From positions 273,028 through 337,027 of the forward strand of contig VSDK01018597.1 in assembly GCA_009767595.1 (NCBI GenBank): a stretch of 64,000 nucleotides of DNA, read 5' to 3'. The translations under genes were made by a program, and so were the position numbers. The notes below the pieces were generated by a model. That model did not search any database and was not told where the DNA came from. It saw nothing but the letters and a program-made list of their open reading frames with translations. Below, one piece after another: positions 17,669 through 29,043 of this stretch (the stretch's first letter is position 1; every line of letters starts with the position of its first letter). The stretch is from Symbiodinium kawagutii. Taxonomy: Eukaryota; Sar; Dinophyceae; Suessiales; Symbiodiniaceae.

Positions 17669-18212
17669 GTAGAATCAAGGAGATTCACCGACTCTCCTTC
17701 CTCCTATTGGCAACTGTTGGTAGACAAGACCGGGTCCCCCAGTCAGTAGGAAAGGTGGTGAACATAGCTAACTATCACTTAGGCTAGATAGAACTATCGT
17801 CAAATGGTGCATCAACCAACTGTTTTAACAAGTGGAGCCCGCCTTGTAACTATGAGTTACTCATAGTTATTCTATGGACCATGTTTGTTAACCATTCAGC
17901 ATGGTTACCCATGAAGCAACCATCCTTGACCAAATGTCAAACAGCATCACTGACTAGCCAACCAAGATCATTCAAACCTTAGTATCTCTCTCCAACTATC
18001 CAACCTACTAGATAAAACACATAAACATTTGCCAAATCCGCTCATCAAAACATGAACATCAAACCTGCATCAAGCTCATATTAAGAAAACATAAAACAAT
18101 CCGCTCATCAAACCGACTACAAACAACCTTCTTACTATCCAACTATCCCTACCAAAAATTCCCTCATCAAACCCACATCCTTTGTGGTTTCAAAACTGCT
18201 GTTTCGCTCCAG
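17668..18212. other. Intron or intergenic stretch
   Basis: No exon is supported. A possible family F relic (GTGGAGCCCGCCTTG) lies at 17832-17846. From 17930 to 18180 the sequence is A/C-rich low complexity (CCAACTATCCAACC, CATCAAAC). Confidence 0.35.
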
Positions 18213-18285
18213 GCGTTCACCCGTGGCCAAGAGATCCAGAAGAAGCTCACGGAGAGCTCTTGGTCCAAGTGCCCTCCCTCAGCGG
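18213..18285 (+). CDS. Exon of unidentified protein
   Basis: The exon lies between CGCTCCAG and the donor CGG|GTAACG. It reads AFTRGQEIQKKLTESSWSKC and then PPSA, with a GC-rich codon pattern. The following 90 nt are also GC-rich, and an alternative frame through both (CGGAAVLGRWCVAVLLAP) looks like the 12-residue repeat of the large gene to the right, so the exon definition is uncertain. Confidence 0.4.
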
Positions 18286-18699
18286 GTAACGATGGGTGGT
18301 CGTTGCGGTGGTGCCGCTGTGCTGGGCAGATGGTGCGTGGCCGTGCTGCTGGCGCCCACCGGTGAATGGTTGGTCCATGGTGGGTTAAGGGTGGCTTAGT
18401 GGTGGTGGTCGATCATCGGTCACAGTGGTTGCTGGTGAGTACGCTTGCGGTTGATGATGGCTCTGGTAAAGCACATTGTAGTGATGCATCCACAGAATAG
18501 ATTTAGTTTATATACAGTTATACGATCCTATAATACTGTTTCTCCTACGAATTTGAGACGGTGCAGTACAGTTGTGAGTCGTAAGTGTGTTGAAGCTTGG
18601 TTGTTGCTGTTTGCATTGATCAAGTAACAAACACGTGGACATACCTGTGTATTTGTTCATAATGTTGTTTGTTCAGGATTGTTTGCATGTATGTATATG

Positions 18700-18960
18700 C
18701 CTGCAGATATATATATATATATATTTATATATTTAAATATACATACATGCATGCACATACATGAACATACATCAACGCAGCAATCCATAGACATACCAAT
18801 GCACATATATCATACAAATAGATGTACACATGCACAACAAATGCATCAATTGTGTAACACATGCATAAGTATTTGTTTTATATTGACCGTGTTTCCAAGC
18901 ACGCTTGTTTTATGTATTTCTTAATATTTACAGAAAACATTTGCTCTTGCATACTATTTA
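18700..18960. repeat. TA/CATA-rich low complexity
   Basis: A run of ATATATATATATTTATATATTT and ACATACATGCATGCACATAC words. No gene. Confidence 0.6.
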
Positions 18961-19088
18961 ATTACATAGTTTGAATCTATCCAACCAAAAAAAATACGCA
19001 GTCAGTATATAGAAGTGTCCGTTGGTTGGAATATATCTAGTGGTGTCCAGTGCATCTTTTTAGCAAAGGGATTAGAGTTACGAATATT

Positions 19089-19190
19089 GTGGTTTCTGGA
19101 AATGTGGATACCCTGAAATCATTCACTAATAATCATCTTCAATAGTGAACCAACCATTTTTTGGCACCACTTTTTTTTGAGAAGCACACA
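19089..19190. mobile_element. Family A MITE, diverged
   Basis: Landmarks are GTGGTTTCTGGAAATGTGGA, AAATCATTCACTAATAATCA and ACCAACCATTTTTTGGCACC. The right end reads TTTTTTGAGAAGCACACATAT. Confidence 0.65.
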
Positions 19191-19955
19191 TATAGTATAT
19201 AATGAGTTTGTTTCTCCGCAGTCGGTCTTGCTCGGCTTTAGTGTTGAGCCTGTGACGTTCGGCTGTCATACTCTGCGGGAGAAAAAGGACTTATCTCTAA
19301 ATTCTCTAAGTACTCATGCGTGATATGAAACATTGCTCATCGAAAACAAGTTAGTGTATGGGTCGAGTAGTAAGCATGGATACTACCTACTTTTCCATTG
19401 CGTAAGGTTCAAAGAACTATCCAAAAAAAGAATGAACTAACACGTCAACCGTGATGAGGTGTGCTGAAAGGTTCACAGCGCTTACAGTCTTTGTCGAGAG
19501 TTTGCGAATTACGCTGCAGCCGTTGAACTTGCAGGGCACGGTTGGAACCGAGAATGGAAGGAACAAAATAAGCCACCACCCTCGTGTGAAGAATTGTAAA
19601 GACAAAGACTGTGTACCCTGTGTACAGTACTTAGATATACAAACTTGTTTGTATGTTCTTGAAATACCATGCCTATTTCCACTTCCGGGACAGGAAATCA
19701 CAGGCACGTACAAGGAGGTATTAGATCCCCTGTGCAGCACATGTAATCACTGTCAAGCCACAGATCTGATAGCATATTTGCCCATCAGAAGCGAAATGAG
19801 GCTAGTTGGTGGTTTCAATAATGTTTTGTCTCCCCCATATTTGGGATGGTTCAGTGATTAATTTAACCTTTCAGAGGCGGAGTTCAACCAGAAAGGCAAA
19901 TCTTAGCTACAGCTGCTGGTGCTAAAAACCTAAACCTGCTGCTGCTCCTCCCAAG

Positions 19956-20036
19956 TGTGTCATCATGGCGACGGCTGCTGCCGGTCTAGCTGCCATGAAG
20001 CCTGCCGTGGCGGCCAGCATTGTAGAGAAGATGGAG
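19956..20036 (+). CDS. First recognised exon of the 12-residue (MgtE N-domain-like) repeat gene
   Basis: After a long pyrimidine tract and CCCAAG, the frame reads MATAAAGLAAMKPAVAASIV then EKME, before the donor GTTGCG. Two units of a 12-residue pattern with paired alanines, an Ile/Val-Leu pair and a Met/Glu end are visible. In MgtE Mg2+ transporters the cytosolic N-domain (MgtE_N family) is a superhelix of such short helices. Resemblance is by pattern only and does not show that this protein transports Mg2+. The ATG at 19965 could be a start codon. Ends in phase 0, as the next exon needs. Confidence 0.5.
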
Positions 20037-20039
20037 GTT

Positions 20040-21086
20040 GCGCGGTTGCCGCTGAAGGGTTCAGCATTGTTAGTCAGGATGCATTATGTAATTTACTGTA
20101 TGTATAGTTTATGTTGGTGATCAGTGATCATTAGTGGCGAATTATGTGGTTTTTGGTGGCTTATACTGCTTAATGAGTGATGGTTGACGATGGTCAATAG
20201 CGGGGAATCAAGTCATATGGTGAGTGGTTGTTTTACACTCAAGTATTGTCTTTAAGTACTTGATATTTTTAACATGGTAAATCCATGTATACTGTATATA
20301 GATACATGTGCGATTTTATATGTTGAGTTCCGTGGATAAGTAGTAGCATTTGCATTTAGCCATGGATGTGTACCTGTTCGCAAGTATCCATGTGTTTGTA
20401 TGTAAATACCTTGTAAGCATGAATGTTGAAATATAGAATCTAAATGTGTGGCACAAAAGTCTTGATCTTAAGACATCATCAACCTAGTGATGCCCTGCAT
20501 GTCGTTGAAAACGGCTGCCTAGTCCCTGTTGATCTCTACACATGATTGGCTGACTGTGCATTGAGTACGGACTGTAATGTAATTAGTTTTGAAGAACTGC
20601 TGCAAAAGTATGGAAGACCTTGGTGATATCGCTTCTTTGTCTCCAAATCAGTCGAAAGACAGGATCTATCTTCAGTGCTCCTTGCAACAAACACCCAAGT
20701 TGTGTCCCTTGCTAAAAGAAACGGCGTGCACCAGTGACCAAAATTTGTGATGAGTGAGATGACCGTGCTGAAGAGGGAGCCAGGTGTTGCACAAGCAAGC
20801 AGAAAAACTTGTGTTTCAACCATCATTGTTTCGCATGGCATCGGGTTTCTTGGTTCCCAACCGAAAAAACTAATTGTTGATTTTGTGGTTTCAGGAATGG
20901 AGACCAGGTCCTGGTAGATTGTTGGCAATGAGCAACCGTAATTCAGTGCCTAAGTTCACATTATCAACCCTATAAGTTCTAATGCCCAACCCTGACTTCC
21001 AATGACCCCAAACTTCTACCACCCTCAAGACGTGTTGCTACAACCCAACCGGTCCCCCATGGCATCCCGGCCCCCATGTCGGAGAG
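20040..21086. other. Intron
   Basis: It contains T/G-rich low complexity at 20100-20260 (ATGGTTGACGATGG words) and otherwise nothing recognisable. A 130-codon frame on the - strand (20536-20928) has no support from composition or family resemblance. Confidence 0.35.
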
Positions 21087-21155
21087 GTCGCGGGGGCAGC
21101 GGAGCTACTGGGGGAGATGAAAGCGCCGGCGGCAGGGCAGATCTTGGACAAGATG
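21087..21155 (+). CDS. 12-residue-repeat exon (phase 0 to 0)
   Basis: Between CGGAGAG and ATG|GTGCCA the frame reads VAGAAELLGEMKAPAAGQIL then DKM. Two repeat units are clear (AAELLGEM, AAGQILDKM). It joins in phase to the exons on both sides. Confidence 0.6.
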
Positions 21156-22093
21156 GTGCCATGCCGTGGCTGCTACCAGGGGTTGGTCCTGGTGAAGCTT
21201 ATGGTGCTTGGGGATGGTCCCCAGGGATGGGGGTTGGGGATGGTTGGGGATGGTTAGGGTTGGGTCCTCAGGATTCCTCAGATACTTTCCCACCAAGGAT
21301 GGTAGCCTACGGTGGTGTTTTCAGGGGGGGTTGCTACTACAGTAATTCATTCTCAGCTCAGCCACCGGTTGACCAGATTTCAAGCCTTCCAGGCCATCAG
21401 AGATCCATCCTAGCTACTGGTTGCATGTCTATGTCTTTGTAGTTCAATACTATCAGAATATACTTGTTTGGAACATTTTGTTCATTTTGGGCCTACTTTT
21501 TTGGAACACTATTTTTCTCTTGGGTATATGGATCATTGGTATAACGACTTGTGGAACATCAATTTTCTCCTGGACGAATCACAAGCTTTGGAATATCGCA
21601 GGTTGAGAGAGGGAGAGCACGATGGACCCACAAGTCCAACGTCAAGTCTCATGGAACCTACCGTTGTGACCAACGCTAGGTGGAGGATGATGAGCACAAC
21701 CGGGCCTCATTGATCTTGTTGGAGACTTGGCCCACCATGATGCGCGAAGCAAAGTGGACTCATTGGATTGTCCAGGGATGTGGAGAAACTTGCAACACAC
21801 AAGAACTGGTACATGTTCTTTTGCACACCTATAAATTACCAAGATTTACCATGAAGTTTGCACATCTTTGTGGATATGGCTGTTTCTACGAAAAGCGTAT
21901 CCATATCTACCCGGAAGCCACATGATCTTCGCTTTGGATGTTTAACCCCCCCATTTTTCAGGGCCAAAGCTGCTGTTTAACAACCCGAGTCGACCTCGGC
22001 TCCAGGTCCGGTGAGTGTCGTTCTTTATATCCTTTCCCGAGGCGATCGAAAGCTATTCATGTTCTGTCAACTAACTCCAGCCCGCTACATATA

Positions 22094-22200
22094 ATGGTTC
22101 CTTAACATAGGAAACCGCGGCGTATGGATGGTTTACTACTAAACTGGCGCTAATATAAAAGATGATTTGGGGGGACCTGTATTTTGAGAAACATTCATAT
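22094..22200. mobile_element. Family A MITE, diverged
   Basis: The right half GATGATTTGGGGGGACC…GTATTTTGAGAAACATT is good. The left half (GGTTCCTTAACATAGGAAAC) is decayed. Confidence 0.6.
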
Positions 22201-22409
22201 GATGATAGAACTGTTTGAACTGTTTTGTGCGTGTGTGTGTTTGATTACCACTACTGCATATATCATTATCCAACCTATACAAACCATCAATGTACCGTTC
22301 ATGTGCCATGGTTATTCCATTATGGTCACATTGTCATCATAACCCTTTGGCTCTACCATCATCATATCACTATTGTCGTATCATTGTTATACGCTACCTC
22401 ACGATTGCT

Positions 22410-22650
22410 AAGCATTAACTAGTATTTCATCATGCACTAGTTCACCACTACTTAATCACTACTTCACGTCTAGCTAACCACTAGTTCACAACTATTTAAT
22501 CACTGGTTCACCACTGTTTAAGCACCAAACCACCAGTTAACCACCAGTAAACAACTAGTTAACCACTAGCTTACCAATAACCAATAGTTAACCAATACTT
22601 ACCCTTACTTATCCACTAGTTAACCATTGCTTCACCATTCCCCAACCACC
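22410..22650. repeat. A/C-rich low complexity (CACTAGTTAACCA words)
   Basis: Degenerate 11-15-base iterations of CACTAGTTCACCA and CCACTAGTTAACC. This is the same strand-skewed texture that fills other introns. Confidence 0.8.
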
Positions 22651-22694
22651 ACCGATGATGCCAACCTCGGCCCTAGCCCTGTGGCACCACTCAG

Positions 22695-22804
22695 GAGATG
22701 TCCAACGCCGCAGATCTCCTCGCAGAGATGAAAGCTGCGGACGCCGCATGGATCATCGGGGAGCTCGAAGCTGCAGATGCTGCAGGCATCCTTTGTGAAG
22801 CTTG
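22695..22804 (+). CDS. 12-residue-repeat exon, three units (phase 0 to 2)
   Basis: This is the model exon of the gene. After CACCACTCAG it reads EMSNAADLLAEMK, AADAAWIIGELE and AADAAGILCEAW, three aligned 12-residue units. The final Trp codon is split by the donor TG|GTGAAG. The texture switches sharply to low complexity on both sides, which makes the exon boundaries easy to see. Confidence 0.75.
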
Positions 22805-22805
22805 G

Positions 22806-23095
22806 TGAAGCTTAGTGGTTAGTGGTGGTAAATAGTGGTTAGTAGTGGTTAATAGTTGCTATTAGTGGTTAGTAGTGGTAAATAGTGGTTGAAAGAGCAC
22901 CCTTGGGGAAGCTTGGTTAATAGTGGTTGATAGTGGTTACGAGTGATTGATAGTTGTTATTAAAAGTTGTTTTTAGTGATTAATAGTGGTGGGTAGTGGT
23001 TAATAGTGGTTACTAGTGGTTAGTAGTGGTTAGTAGTGGTTAGTAGTGGTTAATAGTTGTTATTATATAGTGGTTTGTAGTGGTTGATTATCGGT
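22806..23095. repeat. T/G-rich low complexity (TAGTGGTTAA words)
   Basis: About 25 degenerate copies of TAGTGGTTAATAGTGGTTAG. It is the mirror strand of the A/C-rich run just before the exon at 22695. Confidence 0.85.
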
Positions 23096-23379
23096 TAAGA
23101 AATCACTTTTGTGAAGCTTGGACTTCTTCTCTTCTATAACCCCAGGGGGGTACCATCCATCATGGGCACTAGTGGCTCACACATGATGTTCACTTTCTCC
23201 AGAAAGTTACTAATTGTTTGTATTACTTGTATTTGAATATTTGAAACTCATGACACTTTAACTTCAGCAGAAACTTTCATTTTTCGTACAAGCATGGACT
23301 TGTGTTTGAAGCTCACGAATACTATCCGAGTCTCCACGTTTGCGTCAGAGTGGAACTCAAGCCAAACCATCATTACCCA

Positions 23380-23700
23380 TCATAACACCACCAATAAACC
23401 AGCACGAATCTATCATCACTACACATCATGTAGCCATCATTGAGCCACCATAGAAACATGCCTAAATTCACTCTTGAAATCATGAAATAATCAGCAAATC
23501 ATCGTGAAGCAAGCACTAAAGCAGTCATGTCAAACATCATCCTCAAACTTTTTATCAAACCATTTCTTTCACCAGCATTAAACCATCAATCAATCCACCA
23601 TCATATCATCAATCAAGCCTCAAATCATCAATCAACCATCAATTCATCATCAATTAACCATTCATCAGTCCTTATCACCAGTAGTAAACCACCATCATTT
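23380..23700. repeat. A/C-rich low complexity (CATCAATCAACCAT words)
   Basis: Iterated CATCAATCAA/AACCATCA words. The upstream part (23130-23380) holds nothing recognised. Confidence 0.8.
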
Positions 23701-23762
23701 CACCCTAAAGACGCATCAACCCTACGCCGGCGCCGCCCTGGCCGGTGCCACGGTGTCCCAAG

Positions 23763-23890
23763 GACATGGCCTACGTGGGCGCGGGCTACGTCCTTGCGGA
23801 GCTGGACGTGGAGCAGGCGATCAACGTCCTGCAGGAACTGGACCTGGAGAACGGCGTCTACATCTTGGAGCCTTGGATGAGCAATAGCTG
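23763..23890 (+). CDS. 12-residue-repeat exon (phase 0 to 2)
   Basis: After GTGTCCCAAG the frame reads DMAYVGAGYVLAELDVEQAI, then NVLQELDLENGVYILEPW and MSNSW. Three units align with the 22695 exon. The donor used here is CTG|GTAATC, again splitting a Trp codon; an earlier GA-type donor after EPW is an alternative. The acceptor could also be at 23710 (CCCTAAAG), adding a Pro-rich lead. Confidence 0.65.
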
Positions 23891-23982
23891 GTAATCCCTA
23901 CTATCATAGGGGATAATGAGTAACTAGCTATATATCATAGGGGATATCTTGGAACAATAGTAGGGGATAACCAGCAACAACC

Positions 23983-24020
23983 AGTCTACATCTTGGAGCC
24001 TTGGGGAGGTTCCGAACGGC
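23983..24020 (+). pseudogene. Duplicated fragment of the preceding exon
   Basis: The 20 bases TCTACATCTTGGAGCCTTGG at 23852-23871 recur at 23983, after an AG (CAACCAG). The copy lacks the rest of the exon. It may be a decayed tandem copy or a tiny exon. Confidence 0.5.
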
Positions 24021-24160
24021 GAGCGACCGGGTCAAGCAGTTCACCAGCCAATCAAGGGGGTTGATCTATGGGAAACCAAGGGACTTTCTAGGGGTAACCA
24101 TGCTTAATAGTGGTTATATGGCCATGGGTCAAGCAGTGAACCAACCATAATAGCTGGTTA
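24020..24160. mobile_element. Family B-related segment, also found at 45545-45660
   Basis: Starts GGGTCAAGCAGTTCACCAGCC, contains GGGGGTTGATCTATGGG and AAACCAAGGGACTTTCTAGG, and ends GGGTCAAGCAGTGAACCAACC. A nearly identical segment lies 21.5 kb to the right. Confidence 0.7.
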
Positions 24161-24642
24161 ATGGTTAACTATAACAGCTATGGTTGGAGCCTTGTGGTTG
24201 GTTATCTTCTGAATCACTTTTTTCCAAGCCGTGGGGATGGACTTGTGGTTAATTTTTGATGGGGGATGAACTTGTGGTTGATAATAGGTATAATAGCCTA
24301 CAATAGTGGTTGATTAACTACTGAGAACAGGGAGCGGAGAGAAAATGGTTGGTCACTGTGTTATCAGCAGCTGTTACATGTTCAGAGAACTGTTGGGTAA
24401 GAACATTGTTGTTAAGGAGTTCATTGTTGCAATGGCACCTTAAGAAGGGTTTGTAGTGGATTGTAATGGTTATTGGGTTAAGTGGTGGTAGCATTTTACC
24501 AGGGAAGGAAGGGAAGGATCTCCCCCGGGATAGGTGGGAAGTAAAGGGACAGCGGATCAACAAGAATGGAGGGGCAAGGTTGAGGGTCTTCCCAGCAAGA
24601 GCTGGGAGGAACTGATAGATTTTAGTATAGAGTGGATGTACT

Positions 24643-24762
24643 ATATGGCTATGGGTCAATATTAACCAACCAACTAATGGGGGATTTCCACCAACAACAA
24701 TAAGGAAAACAATGGTTAACAAAGGGGAACCAGGGGTACAGGGTTTTGACCCACACCCATAT
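24643..24762. mobile_element. Family B MITE, complete
   Basis: Runs from ATGGCTATGGGTCAATATT to GTTTTGACCCACACCCAT, with the core AACTAATGGGGGATTTCC and GGGGAACCAGGGGTACAGG. Confidence 0.85.
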
Positions 24763-25169
24763 TTTTGCTATAGCCATCAACTTTGTTGCGATCTAAAGGC
24801 TACCAAGTTTAGCGTGTTTCGTATCAATCTATGGATTGTATGGCATTGATTCTGTTTAAAATTGTACCATATACATACATACCAACTGTATGTGCAGATG
24901 CAGGTAAATATCATGACATAGCCTTATCACGGTTTTTTTGGTGTACATATATCTACATATATTATATGAATCTTTGGCATTGTGTATTGATCAAAAAAGC
25001 TGGGAGAACTTCATCTTGGAGATACGTACGAGGAGTGGTACCCAAAGCCGGGTTCAGTAGCATTTTTTCACGCACTTTTTCGGTATACTTGTTGTCATTC
25101 GAGTCACATGCCCAAGTGCTTGCATTCATTCCATCTACTGGGACTGTGGACAGTTAGAAACTCACTATA

Positions 25170-25276
25170 TGGGCATTTCTCAAAATAGGGGACCCCCCCA
25201 CAATCATCCCATGTTAATCATCTATCGCAGTGAACCAAGCATTCTTGGGGCTCACTATTTTGAAAAACCAGCATAT
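25170..25276. mobile_element. Family A MITE
   Basis: GCATTTCTCAAAATAGGGGACC to TCACTATTTTGAAAAACC, core ATCATCCCATGTTAATCATC. Confidence 0.8.
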
Positions 25277-25481
25277 ACCCAAAATAATACCAACTGGTCG
25301 ACACTTGCTTTTGGGGGCAGTGAATACCCGGATGCCATCAAAGCACTATCAGAGTGGTGCGTTTCCCGTCCCGGCTCATAGAGGATGCGGGCAGCAAAGA
25401 TTGAGCGATTTGCCACGAGAACAGGAGGCTTGAAAGTATCTAAAGTATTGGATACGCAACTCCAGCATCAAATATATACCC

Positions 25482-25588
25482 CTATGCTTCCAGTTGCCGT
25501 TATAGTTATAGTAGGTAACCAACCTGAACCAACAATGGTAGAAACCAGCTGGTTATCACTTATGAAGGCAACTGGAAGCATAGGGTAC
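25482..25588. mobile_element. Family E MITE, complete
   Basis: Inverted termini CCCTATGCTTCCAGTTGCC and GGCAACTGGAAGCATAGGG flank GTAGGTAACCAACC and GGTAGAAACCAGCTGGTTA. Confidence 0.8.
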
Positions 25589-26114
25589 ATTATGACACTA
25601 CAACGCGATACTGGTAACATTAAAATCAATGAATAGTAAAGCCGTCCAACTAATTAAGAGCAGTATCCTATTGGGATACTCGTAGCTTTGTCCTTCTGTT
25701 AGTGTACAAGAGGGTAGACATGATGATATTATGAACAGCAAGTATCATTAGGAACATTTGAAGACTACTAATATATAGATGCTGCTGATCATGCCCGTGT
25801 TTATCAAGATCTTTTGGGTTGACTCACTACTAGCCGTTATTAGTCATGGTGAAGTCATTGGTTGGTTGTTCACGAACAATTCTTCATGTCAGCGAGGTCA
25901 TGTCAGTGCACTGCTTATTATCCCAGGATTCCTCCCCCTTTACAGTAAGTTGCAATGGTGGATCCTGTTCGGTCGATTCAATCCCGAAGTTAAACAATGG
26001 TTGTTATGTTGAAAACCATGGGAGAACCATGGCATCGTTGGAATTCCCGGCATCAAATGTGTTTCCCCAGATCCACCGGTCTTGCTTTCTGTGGTTCTGG
26101 CCCCGCCAGCTGAG

Positions 26115-26163
26115 GATGACATGAACACACCTGCGGCGACGGCGATCCTGCAAGAGATGGAAG
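26115..26163 (+). CDS. 12-residue-repeat exon, short (phase 0 to 1)
   Basis: Between CAGCTGAG and GAAG|GTGTCA the frame reads DDMNTPAATAILQEMEG, slightly more than one unit. The pyrimidine-rich lead (CTTGCTTTCTGTGG) supports the acceptor. Confidence 0.55.
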
Positions 26164-26411
26164 GTGTCAGGGCCATGCCATTCTCATGGTAACCTGGATG
26201 ACTATGGTGGGCACTGCTTTGTCAGTATGCACCATAGTGTCGCAATAGAGCCATTTTTTTGTCGGTTCATAGTCATCATGCGTATGATTGAGATTCAAAC
26301 CGCTTCGTCCGGTGCAAGTTGAACACTTGCGTGTTCTTTCAGTTGTGGACTTCTACAACGATGTTCATCAATCCCAGCAATGGTCCAACATATTTTGTCC
26401 AACGACCCCAG

Positions 26412-26515
26412 CCTGGTTGGTGGTTTCAAACATATTTTATTTTGCCTTTTATTTACAAACAACTGGTTGGTTGACGAATATGTTTCATAGGGGTGGTTCA
26501 ACCACCAACCAGCAG
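26412..26515. mobile_element. Family C MITE, complete
   Basis: CTGGTTGGTGGTTTCAAAC at the left and GGTTCAACCACCAACCAG at the right form the inverted termini. The inside holds ATTTTATTTTGCC and GGTTGGTTGACGAATATG. Confidence 0.85.
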
Positions 26516-26769
26516 TAATTTTTCAATATTTTTTCACATTAGTCAAAAATCAACTAAAACTAATATGTTTACCAACCACCAATATTTTCATCCAACTAAT
26601 TTTTCAGATTTTCGACCAAAGACTTATGATGAATGCCACCGTTGAGATGATGGCGCTGATGTCTTTGTGTCACCCCATCGCCTCGTAGTTGCTAGGTGGG
26701 ATGTGATGTTTGGGCAAACAGCGTCATGATTGCCTGTGCACTAAAAAATAGCCAGAGTTAGCTGAGGTA

Positions 26770-26879
26770 CACTCTGGTAAACTAACATAGCGATGGAAAA
26801 TTGCCATGTTTTATAGAGAAACCCCGGGAAATCAGCCATAAATGGTGGATTTTCCATTGCTATGTTAGTTTACCAGAGG
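26770..26879. mobile_element. Family D MITE, complete
   Basis: CTCTGGTAAACTAACATAGC and GCTATGTTAGTTTACCAGAG are inverted termini, extended by GATGGAAAAT and ATTTTCCATT. The ends are a near-perfect foldback of about 30 bp. Confidence 0.9.
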
Positions 26880-27276
26880 GTAATTACTACTTGAACTCTA
26901 CTCAAATTGATTTTGTTGATTGCGGCCGTTTGGACATCCCCCTACTTCAGTATGGTCCCTAATTCTTACAACGTGAGCAATCCATCAACCAGAGTGGCGC
27001 AACTTAAGAGTATCGACTAAATGCCGTGACATACACTCTGTAGATAATGGCTGATCCATGGATCCATAAACCAACCCACAAATAGTTTGCGATTTACTGT
27101 CAAAATACGGAGGGTTTATGAACACATGGGCATGTGCCAAAATAATGGTACCCCAAGAACCAACGGTTTCCACTCCTTTTGGTGGGTTGTAAACGGTTAC
27201 CTCATGACTTGGCAAATGCCCAAAATGACGCGGCTCGTGACTCGCAGGTCCCCAAAGTGCAGCGTTCCTTTCGAAG

Positions 27277-27361
27277 ATGGTCCCGAACGCGGCTGCATTG
27301 ATCCTGGCAGAGTTCGAATACGATGCGGCCGCTGCTGTGCTGGGTGACCCTTGGCGGCGAG
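27277..27361 (+). CDS. 12-residue-repeat exon (phase 0 to 1)
   Basis: After CCTTTCGAAG the frame reads MVPNAAALILAEFEYDAAAA then VLGDPWRR before G|GTGGGT. Two full units and the familiar DPW end are visible. A GC donor after the split Trp codon (TG|GCGGCG) is an alternative. The 157-codon - strand frame over this exon is a shadow. Confidence 0.7.
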
Positions 27362-27851
27362 GTGGGTCACCAGCCATCCAACACGGTAGGTGAACAACCC
27401 AACAATTCCAGAATCGGGGACAGGTGTACCTAACCATTGCTGAGCATAGCCGGTTCAATAAGTCATTTACATGGCATTTGGTCCTTTATGGGAACAGCCA
27501 GGGGTACAGCATAGCGACAGCCATGTGTGCATCATAGATCATTATAGTGTAACTTGGTTCACCGAATCCACCGTTGATGGTACAAAGCAACATGCCCAAG
27601 CCGACAGCATGTGGAGTCAGGAGTAAGATTGTGAGTGACAGCAAAGTACACCCAAATCATAGGAAAATCTGAATCGATCCCCCCTGAGGAATCTCGCATG
27701 TTTTGTCCATTGAAACCAAATATGTGTAGACATGAGCAGGATTGGTGCTGGCACTTCTGCCTGGATTTTGATCCATGTGCACGGCTTTCAGCCGCCCGCG
27801 GGATCATGATGTCCCACCGGGAAGTATTGCAAGTATCAACCCAAGCCTCAC

Positions 27852-27950
27852 TGGTGGTTTCTCAAACTAGGGATACCCCAAACCATCCTTTATGAACAAG
27901 TGATAGAAATAAACCAACCATTTTTTGGGGTTCCCTATTTGAGAAATCCC
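27852..27950. mobile_element. Family A MITE
   Basis: GGTTTCTCAAACTAGGGATACC to GGTTCCCTATTTGAGAAATCC. Confidence 0.8.
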
Positions 27951-28134
27951 CACTAGGTTTTGGGTTTTTTCTCCAACCATGATAAATCAATCAATGTCAT
28001 GACAGTTTCACGGCCACCCGCTGACAACTATTAGTTGTGATTACTGTTGTTTGACCATCCCTAGTTTTGTCAGCCATCACAATCACGAACCACTATTTAA
28101 TAATGATGAACAAAATTAAACCGACATCGACCAT

Positions 28135-28400
28135 TATCAATCATTTGTAAACCAATATCATAACATCAACCACAATTAATCATTGGTAAACCAACATCAG
28201 CCATCGTTAGTCATTGGTAAACCAACATCAACCACAATCATTCATTGGTAAACCAACATCGACTATGATGAATCATCAGCAAACCAATATTTGCCACGAT
28301 AAACCACCAGCAAACCATCATCAACCCTGATTGAACATCAGCAAACCAACATTTGCCACGATAAACCACCAGTAAGCCATCATTGACCATCAGTAGATCA
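28135..28400. repeat. 31-bp degenerate tandem repeat
   Basis: Units such as CATTGGTAAACCAACATCAG and CATCAGCAAACCAACATTTG recur every ~31 bases for about eight copies, directly before the next exon. Confidence 0.75.
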
Positions 28401-28440
28401 TCAATTCCTCCAGGTTTCTCCTTGGACCTGCCCTGGCCAG

Positions 28441-28540
28441 CGCTGGAACTCGGAACCACAGCGCCTGGACCCAGGCCATGGAATCAGAAGCTGCTGCGGG
28501 TCTCGTGCAAGCCGCTTGGACGGCAGGGGGCGGCCCGCAG
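28441..28540 (+). CDS. 12-residue-repeat exon (phase 2 to 0)
   Basis: After CCCTGGCCAG, in phase 2, the frame reads AGTRNHSAWTQAMESEAAAG, then LVQAAWTAGGGPQ before GTACTA. One clear unit (MESEAAAGLVQA) lies inside. It leaves phase 0, as the exon at 29044 requires. Confidence 0.55.
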
Positions 28541-29043
28541 GTACTACTAGCTGCTGAAGAAGCTAGCTGAAGCAGCATCTGAATCCTTCCATTTGCCTCT
28601 ATAGTTGAGGATGGTGCATTCTTTGATTGGTTGACTAGATGGTTACCGATTGATCATATAGGCAACTGGAAGGGTAGGGGCATGGTAGGGATTTAACCAG
28701 AAATCAAAGCGGGAGGTTCCCCTAACAAAAGTGCTAAAATCGCTGAAACGAAAATACCCACAAAAAAGGCCACCAAGAAAAGCCCAAATCCCAAACAACC
28801 CACAGAGAAAACCCCTCCAAAAACCCCAGGAAAACGTTCCGAAAAGGAAAAATCACGGAAAATTCGGAAGAAACCCCTACGTTCGGTGGGCCCCCCCAGC
28901 TAACTTGGTAAGGCCACTTCACCAGCTAGTTATACATCTACTATACACCCGGTAGTTACCCTAGTGAACTAAGCCAACGGCTGTAGCTGAACGGGGCCCA
29001 GTAGGTTCCACCGATGCCTTGGCCACGTCCTTCCTGCCCCAAG

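Noticed and set aside
19451..19861. 136-codon + strand open frame, Cys-rich
   Set aside because: The opposite strand is open too, and no motif is recognised. Kept out of the annotation for lack of support.
21002..21442. 146-codon + strand open frame
   Set aside because: It overlaps the 21087 repeat exon in another frame; the Gly-rich text comes from GGGGATGG iterations.
26985..27458. 157-codon - strand open frame
   Set aside because: It is antisense to the repeat exon at 27277 and low in protein-like character.
28135..28400. CRISPR-like array of ~31-bp repeats
   Set aside because: Repeats are contiguous and degenerate with no spacers, and the genome is eukaryotic; it is a minisatellite.
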